Positions 26,482-36,720 of a stretch of DNA of 64,000 bases are shown here, in pieces (within the stretch, counting starts at the first letter, position 1; every line of letters begins with the position of its first letter). The translations under genes and the position numbers were made by a program. The notes beneath the pieces are model-generated. The model was not told the DNA's origin. It worked only from the letters and a program-made list of their open reading frames with translations, and did no database searches. The DNA is from Christiangramia bathymodioli (GTDB lineage Bacteria > Bacteroidota > Bacteroidia > Flavobacteriales > Flavobacteriaceae), in assembly GCA_009735695.1 (NCBI GenBank), contig SRSL01000003.1:620001-684000 (forward strand). The letters are read 5' to 3'.

Positions 26482-28113
26482 TTAATTTTTATAGACCTGT
26501 TCACCACCTACAAAAGTGTGCAGCACCTTTGTATCAGGGACGCTATCGATCTCCACTTCCATGATATCGCGATCAAGGATCACAAAATCGGCAAATTTTC
26601 CGGGTTCTATACTTCCTTTTTCGTCCTCCTCGAAATTGGAATAGGCAGCCCAGATGGTCATACCTTTTAATGTTTCTTCACGGCTTAGTGCCTGTTCTCT
26701 CATAAATCCGCCTTCGGGATAATTTTCGGTATCCTGACGGTCAACGGCGGCATAAAAAGTAAGGAACGGATTCACCTGTTCTACCGGGAAATCGGTTCCC
26801 AGGGCTACAATCCCCGCTTCATCCAATAATTTCTTGAAGGCATAGGCGCCTTTAACGCGTTCTTCACCCAGCCGGTCTTCGGCCCAGTACATGTCACTGG
26901 TCGCGTGGGTTGGCTGAACAGACGGAATAATATTTTTACTGAAGTAATCAAAATCTTCCGGTGCGATCACCTGGGAATGCTCTACTCTCCATCTTCTATC
27001 TTCAGAATTCCCTACCAGCGAATCATAGGTCTTTAATACCAGGTAATTGGCGGAATCTCCAATGGCGTGAGTATTCATCTGGAATTCAGATTTTGCGATG
27101 CGCTCTGCAGTAGCCTTGAATTCTGAAACCGGCGATAGCAGGGCTCCGAAATGTCCAGGCCTGTCTGAATACTCTTCCTTCAATGCCGCGCCTCTCGAAC
27201 CAAGCGCTCCATCTCCATAGAATTTAACCGAACGAACATTCAGGCGGTCGGTCTTAAAAGGTCCTTTCTCGAGGTAATAATCAAGATTTTCTTTGGTATT
27301 GCTAACCATGGCATACAGCCTGATCTTCAGGTCACCCTTATTGTTCAGACTGTCTATTAGTTCAATAACCGACCTGTCGAGACCGGCATCATCAACCGTT
27401 GTCAAACCATAACTGAAGCAGATTTCCTGGGCGTCACGAAGAGCTTCGGCCTGTGTATCCGGATCCACATCATCGGTGATTTTCTCGATCAACATCATAG
27501 GGTTGTCTACAAGAATCCCGGTTAGTTTTCCGTCTTTTTGTTCGATATCTCCACCTTCGAATTGGGTTTCTGTAGTGATATTCGCGGCATCCAGCGCAGC
27601 CTGGTTCACCAGCATAGCGTGGCCGTCTATCCTGGTAAGCGCAACCGGAGTATCGGGAAAAAGTCGGTCAAGCGTATCTTTCACCGGGAATTCCTTGATG
27701 TCCCAGTCGTTCTGATCCCAGCCTCGACCAACTATGAAATCGACACGATTTTTTTGTTGAAATTCCACCACCTTCATCACCACCTCTTCGAAACTTTTAG
27801 TTCCCGTAACATCTACACGCTGCTGTTGCATTCCGAGTCCGTAAAAATGAGCATGAGCGTCTATCAATCCCGGATATACCGGTTTTCCACCGGCATCGAT
27901 CTCTTCAGCAAATTCAAATTTTTCACGCAGTGCTTCAGCAGCACCAATTTCCAGGAATTTTCCATCCTTTACGGCAAATGCCTCGGCTTTATCGAAGGCC
28001 TCATTTACTGTATAAACATTAGCGTTAAAAACAAGTAGATCTGCCTGCTCTTTTTGATCGCCGCATGAAATCATGAGGGCACTAAAAACTAATAGCGTAA
28101 ATATTCTATTCAT
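26482..28113 (-). CDS. Lipoprotein amidohydrolase (YtcJ-like, amidohydrolase family 3)
   Basis: A 543-residue exported hydrolase. The start MNRIFTLLVFSALMISCGDQ (28113) gives a clean lipoprotein signal with lipobox Cys17. Codons further upstream would put an unlikely 30 residues before it. The TIM-barrel metal motifs are visible: YPGLIDAHAHF, MNTHAIGD, EHSQVI and ALGTDFPVE. The family hydrolyses amide/imide bonds of cyclic or N-substituted substrates, and the exact substrate is unknown. It is transcribed alone, 68 bp upstream of the immunophilin. Confidence 0.88.
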   Translation of the reverse strand: MNRIFTLLVFSALMISCGDQKEQADLLVFNANVYTVNEAFDKAEAFAVKDGKFLEIGAAEALREKFEFAEEIDAGGKPVYPGLIDAHAHFYGLGMQQQRVDVTGTKSFEEVVMKVVEFQQKNRVDFIVGRGWDQNDWDIKEFPVKDTLDRLFPDTPVALTRIDGHAMLVNQAALDAANITTETQFEGGDIEQKDGKLTGILVDNPMMLIEKITDDVDPDTQAEALRDAQEICFSYGLTTVDDAGLDRSVIELIDSLNNKGDLKIRLYAMVSNTKENLDYYLEKGPFKTDRLNVRSVKFYGDGALGSRGAALKEEYSDRPGHFGALLSPVSEFKATAERIAKSEFQMNTHAIGDSANYLVLKTYDSLVGNSEDRRWRVEHSQVIAPEDFDYFSKNIIPSVQPTHATSDMYWAEDRLGEERVKGAYAFKKLLDEAGIVALGTDFPVEQVNPFLTFYAAVDRQDTENYPEGGFMREQALSREETLKGMTIWAAYSNFEEDEKGSIEPGKFADFVILDRDIMEVEIDSVPDTKVLHTFVGGEQVYKN

Positions 28114-28288
28114 GTATCTGATTTTAAGTGCCTCAAATTCCGATTTTTCAACGGAAATAAAAAATGCTTTCCCAACCACACGAAAAATGTGATTTATTCG
28201 CATATGTATTTCATTTTCAGTTTTTTGTACATTTAAGAGTTCTTCAAAAGACCGGATTCAGAATATTTGAAGAGCCTAAAATCCACTT

Positions 28289-29047
28289 ATGATTAAGTTT
28301 TTCAGGAATATTCGGCGAAAGCTTTTAAAAGAAAATCGCTTTAAACGGTATATGCTTTATGCGATTGGAGAGATTATATTGGTGGTTATTGGAATTTTGA
28401 TCGCCCTGCAAATAAATAACTGGAATGAAATCCAAAAACTTCGGGCCCAGGAAAAATTAATTCTGGCTGGTATCCAGGACGAATTTATTTCAAACTTAAA
28501 AATTTTAGATTCTACCATGCACCTGAATGAACTTAATATTAAAAAGAGTTTGGAGCTTGGTGAATATTTAGGGCCAAGTACCGATTCTTTAGACCAGAAA
28601 ACGTTCTCTAATCTGATGGTTGGAGCTTTTAAAGAAGAATCCAGGTACCTCCCCATTCTGGGCCTTGTAAACGAATTAACTAATTCGGGAAAACTTTCAC
28701 TGTTATCTGATACTGAACTTAGAAAAGCAATTTCCTCGTGGTCATCAGATCTTGATCGCGTAGCGAATCAGGAGGATTATGTTGTGGAGAGAAGAGATAT
28801 TTCCCATTCCTATTTTTTGAATACCGGTAACTTCCGGGATCACCTTGAAAAGATCAAAAACGGAAGTTCTTTGGTGAATATAACGCCAAGCAAATTTCCA
28901 AAAAACGACTATTCCTTTTTAAGAGACCAATCCTTCGAAAGCAATTTCTACCTTTTTATTACGGCATCTTCGAACCTTCAGGATAACTATTACAAACCCC
29001 TTCGGGAAAAAATAAATTTTATAATTCATGAAACCAGACAAGAATAG
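28289..29047 (+). CDS. DUF6090-family membrane-anchored protein
   Basis: A 252-residue protein with the characteristic N-terminus of DUF6090: basic MIKFFRNIRRKLLKENRFKRY, then one transmembrane helix (about 24-42, AIGEIILVVIGILIALQINNW), then a periplasmic-side helical region. It is very common in flavobacteria in many paralogues. No function is known. It is probably monocistronic, because the next gene starts 150 bp downstream. Confidence 0.88.
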   Translation: MIKFFRNIRRKLLKENRFKRYMLYAIGEIILVVIGILIALQINNWNEIQKLRAQEKLILAGIQDEFISNLKILDSTMHLNELNIKKSLELGEYLGPSTDSLDQKTFSNLMVGAFKEESRYLPILGLVNELTNSGKLSLLSDTELRKAISSWSSDLDRVANQEDYVVERRDISHSYFLNTGNFRDHLEKIKNGSSLVNITPSKFPKNDYSFLRDQSFESNFYLFITASSNLQDNYYKPLREKINFIIHETRQE

Positions 29048-29197
29048 TTGAATGGTTTTTTTCAAAATATACATTGCACACTTCTTCGCAAAAAAAACTT
29101 TCCAGGATACCTCCTTAATTCCCCGGGAAAATAATCTTTGTTTTATTTGTATTTTCAACCTCATTAAGATTTTACCAAAACCAACAATGTATAACGT

Positions 29198-30556
29198 ATG
29201 AAAAGACTTTTTTTCGTGTTTTTTATCTCCCTGATCTCCTGTAACAGCGATCCTGAAGAGGTTGACCTATTGGTAACAAATGCCACGGTACTGGACATAG
29301 AGCAGAACAAAAAATGGGTGAACAGGCTGGTTGCGATTCGCAATGATACTATTGTGGCCGTAAAAACCATGCGTGACAGCGACGACTTCATTGCAAATAA
29401 TACTTATGATGCAAATGGCGGTTTCGTGATGCCGGGCCTTTGGGACAATCACGTACACTTTCGCGGCGGCGACACTTTGGCCTCTGAAAACAAGGATCTA
29501 CTGCCTCTATTTCTGAAATATGGGGTAACCACCGTTCGTGATGCGGGTGGGGATATCAGTGAATCGGTTTTTGAATGGAAAGAACAAATTGAAAGCGGTG
29601 AGCTTAAGGGTCCGCGAATTTTTTCCTCGGGACCTAAACTGGACGGGAAAAACCCGGCCTGGCCAGGATCAATTTCGGTTAGCACCGAAGCCGATGTAGA
29701 AATGGCTCTGGACTCCCTCGAAAGCATGAATGCTGATTTTGTTAAGATTTATGACGGAAGCATTACCAAAGAGATGTTTTATGAAATAATCAGGGAAGCT
29801 GAAAAAAGAAATCTCAAAGTGACCGGGCATATGCCAATGTCTGCTGATGTTACCGAAGCCGTTAAGTTTGGTTTAGATGGAACCGAACACCTGTATTATG
29901 TCATGAAAGCAGCTTCAGCTAAAAAAGATAGTATCGAAAAGGTAAAATCTGGTTACTCCATGATCATTCCGCTTGCCAAGACTTATAACGATTCTGTTGC
30001 TAAAGTCGTCTTTGAGGAACTGGCTGAGGCTGACTTTTATGTAACGCCCACGCTTCATATTGGGAAAGTACTGAAAGACCTGGCAGATGCCGATCATAGC
30101 CAGGATGAGTTACTGGAACTCATAGGGCCGGGAATCCAGGAAACCTATCAGGGCAGAATTATGTCTGCCAAAAGGGCCAAAGAATCAGGATCCAGCATGC
30201 GGGATTTTACTGAAGATGTTTTTGAGAAAATGATCGAACCTATGCACAATTCCGGAATAAAGATTCTGGCTGGTTCAGATTGTGGGCCTTATAATTCTTT
30301 CGTTTATCCGGGGGAATCCCTGCATGAAGAACTTAAAGCATTAGTGGAAGCGGGCCTTACCACACAGGAAGCATTGCTCACCTCCATCAGGAATGGTCCA
30401 AGGTTCTTTGATCTGCAAAATTCCTATGTAAGAGTAGATAAAGGAAGAATCGGAGATCTTATCATTCTTAAAGAAAATCCTATGGAGAGTATTGAAAACC
30501 TTAATTCTATTAAAGCTGTAGTTCGAAAGGGAGAGGTTTTAAATGTTTCAGAATAA
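29198..30556 (+). CDS. Lipoprotein amidohydrolase (imidazolonepropionase/prolidase-like)
   Basis: A 452-residue exported metallohydrolase. The signal is MKRLFFVFFISLISCNSD with lipobox Cys15. Metal-binding motifs of the amidohydrolase superfamily are MPGLWDNHVHFRGG, KVTGHMPMS, GTEHLYYV and LAGSDCGPYN, and GRIGDLIILKENP is the composite beta-sandwich end. It belongs to a different subgroup from the neighbouring YtcJ-like enzyme at 26.5 kb. Possible substrates are dipeptides or cyclic amides, and this is not determined. It is followed by a strong bidirectional terminator. Confidence 0.87.
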   Translation: MKRLFFVFFISLISCNSDPEEVDLLVTNATVLDIEQNKKWVNRLVAIRNDTIVAVKTMRDSDDFIANNTYDANGGFVMPGLWDNHVHFRGGDTLASENKDLLPLFLKYGVTTVRDAGGDISESVFEWKEQIESGELKGPRIFSSGPKLDGKNPAWPGSISVSTEADVEMALDSLESMNADFVKIYDGSITKEMFYEIIREAEKRNLKVTGHMPMSADVTEAVKFGLDGTEHLYYVMKAASAKKDSIEKVKSGYSMIIPLAKTYNDSVAKVVFEELAEADFYVTPTLHIGKVLKDLADADHSQDELLELIGPGIQETYQGRIMSAKRAKESGSSMRDFTEDVFEKMIEPMHNSGIKILAGSDCGPYNSFVYPGESLHEELKALVEAGLTTQEALLTSIRNGPRFFDLQNSYVRVDKGRIGDLIILKENPMESIENLNSIKAVVRKGEVLNVSE

Positions 30557-30590
30557 GCCGAGAACACAGCTTAATTTTTCCTGAAGCCAT

Positions 30591-30622
30591 AAAAAAGCCC
30601 TCGCATTAGAGGGCTTTTTTTT
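30591..30622. terminator. Bidirectional intrinsic terminator
   Basis: AAAAAAGCCCTC (30591-30602), 6-nt loop, GAGGGCTTTTTT (30609-30620). It serves the amidohydrolase gene on the plus strand and the barrel protein gene on the minus strand. Confidence 0.88.
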
Positions 30623-30640
30623 ATGAGTATAATCGTATAA

Positions 30641-32365
30641 TTAATCCCAGTCAAATTTATAAGTGGCACCTGCCAGAAACTGAATCCCCTGAACATCATA
30701 ATCCAGCCATCTCTGGTAATCATTGTTTAACAGGTTAGCTCCTTTTACAAAAGCCGAAAGCCTGTCATTGAATCTGTAACCCACGTGGGCATTCGCGTCG
30801 AAATAACTGTCCAGGGTGGCAACCGGCTCATTAAAAGTAAGGCTTATCGATCTCACCTCATCCTTGCGTTCTCCAACCAGGAAAAGATTCGCACCCGCAT
30901 ACCATTTTTCAGTGATCTGGTAATCGGCATTCAGGCTGGCTTTAAAATTTGGAAGGTTCCAGGCTTCAGCCTGTACATCGGTATTATAACTGAAGTATTC
31001 TCCATTGATCCCCAATCTAAAGTTGGTATTCACATCCACATTCAATTCCCCGTAAAACGATAGTGTTTTTACATCATCGTAAACAACTTCGAAACTATTA
31101 CCATAAGTGTAAGCCTCCCCTTCAAGAACCGAAGCATCATAGTTCCTTTTGAAAAGAGCCTTATTGAACTGCGACTGGTAGCTTCCTCTTAGGTTATATG
31201 AAATAGCATTGGAAAGTTTTCCCTTGGCTCCCAGGTATCCCTTGTACTCATTATCAGTAGGCCTGATAACAAGAGTAGGAGAAACATATGGATTTTCCTG
31301 GAAAAATCCATAATAGGAATTCTGCTGAAGATCGCCATCAAGGCCCGCATAAGCGGTAAAATAATCTCCGGCAAGACGATAACTGGCTGTAACAGCCGGG
31401 TAAATATAAAATGCATTATCACTGCCTTCAATATCCATCCCATAAACGAAGTTCACTCCCAGATTGATGCTTAGATCATCTCTAAGGATCAGCAAACTAG
31501 GTTTAATATTGAAATTCATAAAGGTATAGTCATAACCTACACCTCCATCGTAAGACTCTTCAAAATTACCGTTCACAATGTCTGCTCCAACTTCGGTAGT
31601 GATCAATTCTTCAGCTATCTCGATCTCAAAAAGGCCTTCGGCATTAAAATGGTTTTCAGCCGTCCCATAAGCATCTCCCGAATGCCTGAATTTCGCATTG
31701 GCGCTATCAAAGAACGAATCGTATAGCTCGATTTCACTTCCCAGGTAAACAGAATAATAGTTTTGCTGGGAATCCAGATTAAGCAATTCAGCTTCAGAAT
31801 TCGAATTGAAATCTGGCAGTCCGTACCAGTTAAACAGCTGGTGCTCCCCTCCCACCTCGGCAATCCAGGAAAGATCCCGGTTTCGAGTATTGTAGTTCAG
31901 GTTTAGTTCAGTATCATAAAATTTATCGTCCAGGATCACATTCTCGATACCGCCCTGGGATGAATTATGGTTTAAGGAAATTCCGAAATTACTGTATCGG
32001 TCTATTTCGAGGTTCGAATAAAATTCAGCCAGGACATTGGAATAATTTCCGAAGCCCAGAGTGGCATAATTGTCATAAACCTTTGGCGGGCGAACTCGTT
32101 CCACGGTTGTAGCCCTTCCTTTTGCAGGGGTAAAAGTAGAAGCCACAGGAACCGAAAATATTGAATATTGAACCGGTTTCTTCTGCAAGGCAACTGAATC
32201 GTTCCTGCCCGGGGTTTCCCTGATCTTGTTAGCGTCGTTAACCGATGGGGTGTACGGCTTGACTACTGTTACCTTTTCACTTCCTATTGGATCCTGTGCA
32301 TACAGGAATCCGCAGAACATGAACATACTTAAGAACAGATTTTTCTTGATCGCTTTAAATTGCAT
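30641..32365 (-). CDS. TonB-receptor-like outer membrane beta-barrel without plug domain
   Basis: A 574-residue exported protein with a signal peptide ending LYAQ (about 24). A Pro-rich linker of about 70 residues follows (VVKPYTPSVND, VERVRPPKVYDNYATLGFG), then about 480 residues of alternating aromatic strands ending in FLAGATYKFDWD, a classical barrel closure. No plug domain or TonB box is recognisable, so it is barrel-only and probably not an energised importer. It starts 26 bp after a 1007-residue TPR protein gene and is probably cotranscribed with it. This suggests an outer membrane complex of a barrel with a periplasmic TPR scaffold. Confidence 0.8.
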   Translation of the reverse strand: MQFKAIKKNLFLSMFMFCGFLYAQDPIGSEKVTVVKPYTPSVNDANKIRETPGRNDSVALQKKPVQYSIFSVPVASTFTPAKGRATTVERVRPPKVYDNYATLGFGNYSNVLAEFYSNLEIDRYSNFGISLNHNSSQGGIENVILDDKFYDTELNLNYNTRNRDLSWIAEVGGEHQLFNWYGLPDFNSNSEAELLNLDSQQNYYSVYLGSEIELYDSFFDSANAKFRHSGDAYGTAENHFNAEGLFEIEIAEELITTEVGADIVNGNFEESYDGGVGYDYTFMNFNIKPSLLILRDDLSINLGVNFVYGMDIEGSDNAFYIYPAVTASYRLAGDYFTAYAGLDGDLQQNSYYGFFQENPYVSPTLVIRPTDNEYKGYLGAKGKLSNAISYNLRGSYQSQFNKALFKRNYDASVLEGEAYTYGNSFEVVYDDVKTLSFYGELNVDVNTNFRLGINGEYFSYNTDVQAEAWNLPNFKASLNADYQITEKWYAGANLFLVGERKDEVRSISLTFNEPVATLDSYFDANAHVGYRFNDRLSAFVKGANLLNNDYQRWLDYDVQGIQFLAGATYKFDWD

Positions 32366-32391
32366 ATAGCAGTAGGTCTATTAGATTAAGT

Positions 32392-35300
32392 TTAGTTATT
32401 GTTAGTTTCTACGGAAGAATTGGTTTTTGCTTCCTGGGCTTTGATCTTTGAAAGCTCGGCTTTGGCTTCCTGAACAATTTCGGGGTACTTCTGAAAGTTG
32501 TTGATCACATTTTCCAGAATATAGGTTGCCTGGTAGGCATCCTTCAGGGCGTAGAAATTTTTAGCCATCAACACCAGCCCTTTAGCTCCCCAGCGTTTAT
32601 AGCCCGAAAAATCCTTGGCCAGGATTTGTACGGCAGCATTGGAAGCTTCATAGTTACCATCCTTATGCTTGAAATAGGCATCGTAATAAAGGGCTTCGGC
32701 AGCAAGTTCCCCGGTGGCGGTCTTCTGAACCTCTTTATAGGCGGTACGCGCCTTAGCCTCGTTCCCCGATTCTATAGCCGCCCTGGCAACCATAATTCGG
32801 GCATCATTCTTAGCCTCAGCTTCGGCTCCTGAATTATTCAGAACTTTTTCCGCATAGGCGTTCGCTTTGGCGTAATTCCCCGTTTCGTAATAGGATTTCA
32901 TCAGGTTTTGCTGGGCGAAGGCAACGTTTTGCTGATTATCGGCCTGCTGCTCCAGTTTTTCCAGCAAAGGCAATGCCTGGGCATAATCTTTCTTTTCAAG
33001 GTAAATTTCAGACAGTCTGGTAAGAGACTGCTCGGTAAATTCATTTTTAGGTCTTGAAGTCACATATTTATAATGCGGAATGGATTTCTCAACCTGGCCT
33101 TCCCTGTAATACAACTGGGCGAGGTAGAAATTAGCGTTGATGGAGTGAATTCCATTCGGGAAATTCTGCACATATTTTTCAAAATTGGCGATCGCCTTCT
33201 GAGTATTGTTGTTGATGTACTGATTCTCGGCAGCCTCGTAAGTAGCATTGTCAAGGTCGGCGTCGCTTACTTCCACGAAGTCGATATTGCGAACCCAGCT
33301 GGCATATTCATCGGTACGACCAAGGTCTACATAAACGTTTCTTGCAGTGGAAACCGCCTGTTTTGCTTCAGGCGTATTGGGATATTCAGCCACCACTTTT
33401 CGGAATTTCTCCAGCGCCTTGTTACCTTCATTCTGATTGTAAAAGATCAATCCCTGTCTCAACATAGCTTTGGGAACCAGCGCGCTCTGCGGCACATCCC
33501 TGATCAACCTGTTATAAGACTGAATGGCCTGTGATGTATTGTTCACTGCCACGTAGGTATTTCCAAGCTCATACATCGCATCATCGCGGTACGAAGAACG
33601 CGAATAGCGATTGATAAACGAATTGAGCTCTTCGATCTTCGTTTCATTGCGGTCTACAAAACCATAACTAATGGCTTTTTGAAATGCGGCATAATCGGCA
33701 TTGCTAACCCCGTTATCGATGGCCTTTTGATAGGCTTCCATGGCCGGCCAGTACTGGCTGGTCACATAATAGGTATCTCCAAGTCTTAGAAGTGCATCAT
33801 TTTTTCTGGCTCCATCAGCGCCTGAACTCGCCACGTAATTTTTGAAATAATTTACAGCCTGGGAATAATCGTTCTTTTTGAAATAGGCATAGCCAATATT
33901 GTAATCAAGATCCTGATATTCATCGGTATTCCTGGCGGCGCTCATTCCTTTGAACTCGCGGTAACCCAGGATGGCATCATCCATGCGGTTCACATTGTAT
34001 TCGCTTTCAGCCTTCCAGAATGTTGCCTTGGCAGTGATCGCCTGGTCTCTTGGCTCTTTCAACGCTTTGTCGAAATTCTCGATCGCCCCATAATATTCGC
34101 CTTCTTCATACAATTCCAGCCCGTAGAAATAAGCCACTTTTTGATAAGCCTGTTTATCGCTGAAATTTCGGTTGTTTTCCAAAAGCCTCATGGCTTCTTC
34201 GTAATTTTTCGACGTGATGAAAGAGTCTATTAATAAGGCTTCAATTTCCTGGCGGTTCTCAGTATCAGGATATTTGTTCAGATAAGTGATCAAAACCTGG
34301 GACGGACTTTCATACGAATTCCCGATCTCATAGCTAAGCTTGGCATAATTGAGCATGGCATCTTTCTGGATCTTTGCATCGAATTCCATCTCGCTGGCAT
34401 TCTTAAAGGCATTGAGTGCCTGTTGCTTCTGATCAGACTCCAGATAAGACTGCGCTAAATGATAATAGGCATTCTGGGCTATGGCATTATTCCCGTCTAT
34501 GATCTTGTTGAACTCATTAATGGCCGCTTCGTAATTGCCCTGTTTGTAATATGCATATCCAAGCTGGTAATAATCGGTATTGTTCCATTTTCCGCCAAGC
34601 CCGTTATATCCCTTTAGGTAGGGAATTGCCTCTTCATATTGACCAAGGTTGAAATAGCTTTCTCCAATTATCTTGTTCAACTGCGGAATTTCCTGCCTGT
34701 TGGCATTAGGAAGTTGTTCCAGTCCCTGTTCGATGGCCTTTTCAAAATTCCCCAGTTTAAAGTTCATATCGGCCTGGAAATAGGAAAGATCTTCGGTATA
34801 GCGCTCATTCCCTTTTACTTCTTCAAAATATTCATTTGCTTCTTCATAATCATCACCTTCATAAGCGATGTAACCCAGGTAATACTTGGCCTGTGCTCCA
34901 TATTCCTTGGAGTCTCTAACCCTGTTCAGGTAAGTTTGAGCTTCCTCGAACTGGTTCGACCTGAAATACGCATAACCGTTATTAAAGTAATAGCGCTCAC
35001 GATCCTTTTTGCTCATCGCTTTCTCATCAACCCTGTCATACCAGCGTCTTGAAAGCGCATATTTACCTGTATTGAAATAGTAGTCTGCCACATCAAGGTA
35101 AGCCGAATTGGTTTTGGTACTGGTAGGATACCGGGTTACGAATTCCTCCATTAACCGGTCTGCACCAGGCTGGTTGAGACGAACAGCGGCATTGGCTATA
35201 TAATAGGCAGCATCCCCTTTTATCTTTTCATCGGTAGCTTCATCTTTTACCTCTTCAAAAAGATTCTGAGCAGCCAGATACTGCTCATTATTGTACAATT

Positions 35301-35415
35301 CCAGGGCCCGATTAAAATCGGCCAGGTCATGAGTATATACGGCGGTTTGCTGACAAATTGCAGAAAATGAGGAAGATATAAAAACGACTAGCAGAAAAGC
35401 TCTATTCAAGGTCAT
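32392..35415 (-). CDS. Large exported tetratricopeptide-repeat protein
   Basis: A 1007-residue protein with a signal peptide (to about residue 21, FSAICQQ). Nearly the whole length is tandem 34-residue TPR units, e.g. AQNLFEEVKDEATDEKIKGDAAYYIAN, YYQLGYAYYKQGNYEAAINEFNKII and YYFNNGYAYFRSNQFEEAQTYLNRV. TPR arrays act as protein-protein scaffolds. Here it is probably periplasmic or attached to the outer membrane and paired with the barrel gene downstream. It is larger than BamD/YbgF-type proteins and I do not assign it to a gliding or secretion component. A TATCTTTG -7 box lies at 35440-35447. Confidence 0.85.
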   Translation of the reverse strand: MTLNRAFLLVVFISSSFSAICQQTAVYTHDLADFNRALELYNNEQYLAAQNLFEEVKDEATDEKIKGDAAYYIANAAVRLNQPGADRLMEEFVTRYPTSTKTNSAYLDVADYYFNTGKYALSRRWYDRVDEKAMSKKDRERYYFNNGYAYFRSNQFEEAQTYLNRVRDSKEYGAQAKYYLGYIAYEGDDYEEANEYFEEVKGNERYTEDLSYFQADMNFKLGNFEKAIEQGLEQLPNANRQEIPQLNKIIGESYFNLGQYEEAIPYLKGYNGLGGKWNNTDYYQLGYAYYKQGNYEAAINEFNKIIDGNNAIAQNAYYHLAQSYLESDQKQQALNAFKNASEMEFDAKIQKDAMLNYAKLSYEIGNSYESPSQVLITYLNKYPDTENRQEIEALLIDSFITSKNYEEAMRLLENNRNFSDKQAYQKVAYFYGLELYEEGEYYGAIENFDKALKEPRDQAITAKATFWKAESEYNVNRMDDAILGYREFKGMSAARNTDEYQDLDYNIGYAYFKKNDYSQAVNYFKNYVASSGADGARKNDALLRLGDTYYVTSQYWPAMEAYQKAIDNGVSNADYAAFQKAISYGFVDRNETKIEELNSFINRYSRSSYRDDAMYELGNTYVAVNNTSQAIQSYNRLIRDVPQSALVPKAMLRQGLIFYNQNEGNKALEKFRKVVAEYPNTPEAKQAVSTARNVYVDLGRTDEYASWVRNIDFVEVSDADLDNATYEAAENQYINNNTQKAIANFEKYVQNFPNGIHSINANFYLAQLYYREGQVEKSIPHYKYVTSRPKNEFTEQSLTRLSEIYLEKKDYAQALPLLEKLEQQADNQQNVAFAQQNLMKSYYETGNYAKANAYAEKVLNNSGAEAEAKNDARIMVARAAIESGNEAKARTAYKEVQKTATGELAAEALYYDAYFKHKDGNYEASNAAVQILAKDFSGYKRWGAKGLVLMAKNFYALKDAYQATYILENVINNFQKYPEIVQEAKAELSKIKAQEAKTNSSVETNNN

Positions 35416-35439
35416 TTACAAGGGTTTTGATTTGGTGTT

Positions 35440-35447
35440 CAAAGATA
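35440..35447 (-). promoter_or_regulatory. -7 element of the TPR-barrel operon
   Basis: The minus strand reads TATCTTTG, 25 nt before the TPR gene start. No convincing -33 is seen. Confidence 0.45.
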
Positions 35448-35532
35448 ATTTAAAGCTTGCTTCTATAACGCCCATTAACTTCTATAATTATGTTAAGGAG
35501 AAAAAAAGTACCCGCTCGCCTTTTGAAAAATG

Positions 35533-35540
35533 TATATTTG
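35533..35540 (+). promoter_or_regulatory. -7 element of the FtsE-like gene
   Basis: TATATTTG, an exact -7 match, 38 nt upstream of the ATG at 35578. No TTTG is present at the expected -33 position. Confidence 0.45.
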
Positions 35541-35577
35541 AAAATAATTTTACAACCCGAATCAACGTTAGAAACCC

Positions 35578-36261
35578 ATGTCTGAAACTGTCCTGGAACT
35601 CAAAAATGCGGCAATATATCAACGCGAAGCCTTAATACTTTCTGAGGTAGATGTTAAGGTGAACAAAGGAGATTTTGTCTATCTCATCGGGAAGACAGGA
35701 ACCGGGAAAAGCAGTTTTATGAAAACCCTTTATGGGGACCTTCCGTTAACCGAAGGAGAAGGTCATATCGTTGATTATAATTTGAGAACCTTAAAAGAAA
35801 AAGATATTCCGTTTCTCCGCAGAAAACTGGGCGTGGTTTTCCAGGATTTCAAACTGCTTACCGATAGGAACGTGAAGGAAAACCTTTTGTTTGTTCTGAA
35901 AGCCACAGGCTGGAAAGACAAGACAGCCATGGACCAGAAAATAGACCAGGTGCTGGATAAGGTGGGAATGAAGACCAAGGGATTTAAATTTCCCTATCAG
36001 CTTTCGGGGGGGGAACAGCAACGAGTTGCCATTGCAAGGGCTCTTCTAAACGATCCGGAACTGATCCTTGCCGATGAGCCTACCGGAAACCTGGACCCAC
36101 AGACTTCGGTTGAAGTGATGGAAGTGCTTCAGGAAATCAGCCGAAATGGCAATACCATCCTGATGGCTACTCATGATTATGCTTTGCTTTTGAAATATCC
36201 TTCGAAGACGCTGAAGTGTGACGGGCAACGGGTTTTTGAGGTGGTACAGAAATCGGTTTAA
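35578..36261 (+). CDS. ftsE: FtsE-like ABC ATPase
   Basis: A 227-residue ATP-binding subunit without membrane segments. Walker A is GKTGTGKSS, the Q-loop lies in VFQDFKLL, the signature is [15 protein letters not shown], Walker B is [12 protein letters not shown] with the catalytic Glu, and the switch His lies in [23 protein letters not shown]-like context and [14 protein letters not shown] resemble FtsE, which with FtsX controls peptidoglycan hydrolases at the septum. No ftsX is next to it, so the partner is elsewhere. A LolD/MacB-type ATPase is the main alternative. Confidence 0.82.
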   Translation: MSETVLELKNAAIYQREALILSEVDVKVNKGDFVYLIGKTGTGKSSFMKTLYGDLPLTEGEGHIVDYNLRTLKEKDIPFLRRKLGVVFQDFKLLTDRNVKENLLFVLKATGWKDKTAMDQKIDQVLDKVGMKTKGFKFPYQLSGGEQQRVAIARALLNDPELILADEPTGNLDPQTSVEVMEVLQEISRNGNTILMATHDYALLLKYPSKTLKCDGQRVFEVVQKSV

Positions 36262-36360
36262 ATAATTCTTTTTATCTCTCGATGCAGCCTGTGCTGAGCG
36301 GAGGCGAAGTGCTCGAGGTGACAGTCCATTCTATATTAATTGAGATGCTGAAATAAATTC

Positions 36361-36540
36361 AGCATGACGAAATTAAAAAAGGGACTATCACTGAATCCAT
36401 GCGTTTCAACTAATATGGTTTTATATTCTCTTTCGTCATCTCGACCGAAGGGAGAGATCTAATAGATTACGAATTAGATTTCTCAGTCGCGTTGCTTCTT
36501 CCAAATGACTTTAATCAGGATGAAATATTAAATTAAATTC
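36361..36540. repeat. 180-bp tandem repeat, copy 1
   Basis: This copy aligns without gaps to 36541-36720, with about 11 mismatches in 180 bp (roughly 94% identity). It contains a 75-bp imperfect hairpin at 36435-36509 running from GTCATCTCGACCGAAGG to a CCAAATGAC end. No ORF with coding character is present. Confidence 0.9.
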
Positions 36541-36720
36541 AGAATGACGAAATTAAAAAAGGGACTATCACTGAATCCATGCGTTTCAACTAATACGCTT
36601 TTATATTCTCTTTCGTCAGCTCGACCGAAGGGAGAGATCTGGGAGATTAAGAAATAGATTTCTCAGTCGCGTTGCTTCTTCGAAATGACTTTAATCATGA
36701 TGAAATATTAAATTAAATTC
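36541..36720. repeat. 180-bp tandem repeat, copy 2
   Basis: The second full copy follows directly on the first, with the 75-bp imperfect hairpin at 36615-36689. The shared AGCATGACGAAATT-like joint and identical length indicate a recent duplication. Confidence 0.9.
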
